From CAZGYE01 sp964530165 (GTDB lineage: Bacteria; Planctomycetota; Planctomycetia; Planctomycetales; Planctomycetaceae), in assembly GCA_964530165.1 (NCBI GenBank), contig CAZGYE010000154.1:1-13170 (forward strand): DNA of 13,170 nt, given 5' to 3'. How positions within the stretch are numbered: position 1 is the first letter of the stretch; each line of letters starts with the position of its first letter. This document shows, piece after piece, positions 11,889 to 13,170 of this stretch. A program made the position numbers and the translations under genes. The notes beneath the pieces were generated by a model. That model had not been told where the DNA came from. It did no database searches and worked only from the letters and a program-made list of their open reading frames with translations.

Positions 11889-13067
11889 ATGTGTAGGATC
11901 ACAGGAGCTTGGATGATCTGGAGTGCCTTCGGGCTATTCTTGTTGTCGCCGGCATTCGGTGAGGATGCGGCAGAGGTGAAAGATGCGGCGGTTTCGGAGT
12001 GTGCCGTTGCGCCGGCGGCGTGCGCGCCGGCGGCGTGCGGTGATCGTTGTGACGGAGGGTGCTCCGGCGGCTGGTGCGATCTGGGTGATCCCTTCAAGCT
12101 TTCGGACATGCTGTTCGATGAGGAGCATTCAGGCCCCACCATCGGCGGTTGGATGCAGTGGGGATACCATAGCGAAGGGAACGGGCTTTTTAACTCGCAC
12201 CCGAACAACGTCAACCTGCACCAGAGTTGGATTTACGTCGAGCAGGAAGTCGACGGCAGTGAGGGACTCGACTGGGGCTACCGATTCGACTTTGTGTATG
12301 GCGTAGACGCTCCCGACACACAGTCGTTCGGCAACACTCCCGGCCGGTGGGATTTTAGGAACGGTTTTGATCACGGCATCTACGGGTGGGCCATCCCACA
12401 AGCTTATGCCGAGGTGGCCGAAGGCGATCTGTCGATTAAAGCCGGGCACTTCTACACGCTCATCGGCTATGAAGTGGTGGCCGCTCCGGACAACTTCTTC
12501 TACAGCCACGCCTACACAATGTTCAACAGCGAGCCGTTCACGCACACGGGAGTGTTGGCCACCTATGCTGTTTCCGAGGAGATCAAGGCCTACGCAGGGT
12601 GGACGCTCGGTTGGGACACCGGTTTCGATCGCTTCGACGACGGCAGCAATTTTCTAGGCGGCGCCAGCGTTGGTCTCGGCGAGAATGTGACGTTCACGTA
12701 CATCACCACGCTGGGTGATTTCGGCGTACGCGGAGAGGGTTACTCTCACAGCATCGTGTTGGACTATGGCGTGACCGAAAAGCTGAACTACGTCTTTCAG
12801 AGCGATCTGGTCGAGACCAACGCAGGCGCCGACCATCAGTTCGGCATCAATCAGTACCTGCTGTACACCTTCAACGATTGCCTGAGAGCCGGGGCTCGCG
12901 TCGAATGGTGGAAAAACGCTGGAGCGTCTCAGTACGAAGCCACGTTCGGGATCAACATCAAGCCGGACGCGAATGTTACGGTTCGTCCCGAAGTGCGACA
13001 CGACTGGAACCCAGCTCTTCATCAAAACTTCACGACGTTTGCCACCGACGTCATTGTCACCTTCTAA
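11889..13067 (+). CDS. Outer-membrane beta-barrel porin (BBP2/OmpL-like)
   Basis: This 392-residue exported protein has a signal peptide ending near P-A-F-G-E, then a Cys-rich linker with six cysteines in 26 residues (about 38-63). A long stretch of alternating aromatic/polar strands follows, beginning G-G-W-M-Q-W-G-Y and ending in V-I-V-T-F, the C-terminal aromatic signature of outer-membrane barrels. The pattern (F-N-S-H-P-N-N-V-N-L-H-Q-S-W, then G-H-F-Y-T-L-I-G-Y-E and A-P-D-N-F-F-Y-S) matches BBP2-type porins common in planctomycetes. ATG 11889 was chosen: GGGAG lies nine nt upstream and the signal gains a positive charge. Alternatives are ATG 11871 (no ribosome-binding site) and ATG 11913 (AGGAG at five nt, but no charged residue in the signal). 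Its divergence from amt suggests it may admit a nitrogen source across the outer membrane; this is inference. Confidence 0.85.
   Translation: MCRITGAWMIWSAFGLFLLSPAFGEDAAEVKDAAVSECAVAPAACAPAACGDRCDGGCSGGWCDLGDPFKLSDMLFDEEHSGPTIGGWMQWGYHSEGNGLFNSHPNNVNLHQSWIYVEQEVDGSEGLDWGYRFDFVYGVDAPDTQSFGNTPGRWDFRNGFDHGIYGWAIPQAYAEVAEGDLSIKAGHFYTLIGYEVVAAPDNFFYSHAYTMFNSEPFTHTGVLATYAVSEEIKAYAGWTLGWDTGFDRFDDGSNFLGGASVGLGENVTFTYITTLGDFGVRGEGYSHSIVLDYGVTEKLNYVFQSDLVETNAGADHQFGINQYLLYTFNDCLRAGARVEWWKNAGASQYEATFGINIKPDANVTVRPEVRHDWNPALHQNFTTFATDVIVTF
12009..12038 (+). repeat. 15-bp tandem duplication in the Cys-rich linker
   Basis: Two identical 15-mers (12009-12023 and 12024-12038) each encode A-P-A-A-C in frame, adding a cysteine to the linker that joins the signal peptide to the barrel. 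Confidence 0.92.
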
Positions 13068-13170
13068 GGGGCTGAAAAAACCACCTTCCTAGCCCAAGTT
13101 CGCCAGTTGTTGACATAAGTCGTTGGGGCGCAAGGGTCGGTTTCTGAAAGTCTTCACGACATTGGGTTCG

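Noticed and set aside
13069..13095. Terminator after the porin gene (G-G-G-C-T / A-G-C-C-C)
   Set aside because: It has only five base pairs with a 17-nt loop and no U-tract after it.

Overview
The window is a GC-rich piece of a Gram-negative-type chromosome, most likely from a planctomycete (Pirellulales-like). The reasons are a BBP2-like outer-membrane barrel with a Cys-rich amino end, a PilZ protein ending in the W-x-x-P-C...SGGRF pattern, a stand-alone MMPL-type exporter, a RAYT remnant, and the palindromic repeat that encodes L-P-A-G-R-Q. This assignment is inference from protein style, not from a marker gene. Every gene except the last lies on the minus strand, so the window reads in gene order from right to left.

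Right end (about 9.3-13.1 kb): a nitrogen-acquisition block. An ammonium transporter (amt) and a P-II signal protein (glnK-like) sit 23 nt apart on the minus strand, followed by a small acylphosphatase. A near-perfect sigma-54 -24/-12 element lies about 85 nt upstream of amt. Diverging from it on the plus strand is an outer-membrane beta-barrel porin. The intergenic region between the two holds a possible NtrC-type site, a 5'UTR hairpin and a 16-nt motif repeated with one mismatch.

Middle (about 5.3-9.2 kb): an ABC-2 type permease is followed after 27 nt by a full-length ABC exporter (membrane domain plus nucleotide-binding domain). Its Walker A, Q-loop, signature and H-loop residues are all lost, so it looks like a pseudo-ATPase. 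No competent ATPase is encoded in the window. Endonuclease IV (nfo), with all nine metal ligands intact, comes next.

Left part (0-5.1 kb): a low-complexity, Pro/Glu/Asp-rich putative lipoprotein with a second membrane anchor at its C-terminus, a PilZ-domain protein, and a 12-TM RND/MMPL-family transporter. At the extreme left is an internally deleted RAYT (REP-associated tyrosine transposase) element. It retains about 32 codons of the transposase amino end and both inverted terminal sequences.

Small repeats have entered coding sequence. A 23-bp palindromic repeat occurs twice, in two unrelated genes, in the same frame, encoding A-L-P-A-G-R-Q-A both times. The lipoprotein gene also carries a 21-bp triplication and a 16-nt segment related to the spacer downstream of it. 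No rRNA, tRNA or CRISPR array was seen.
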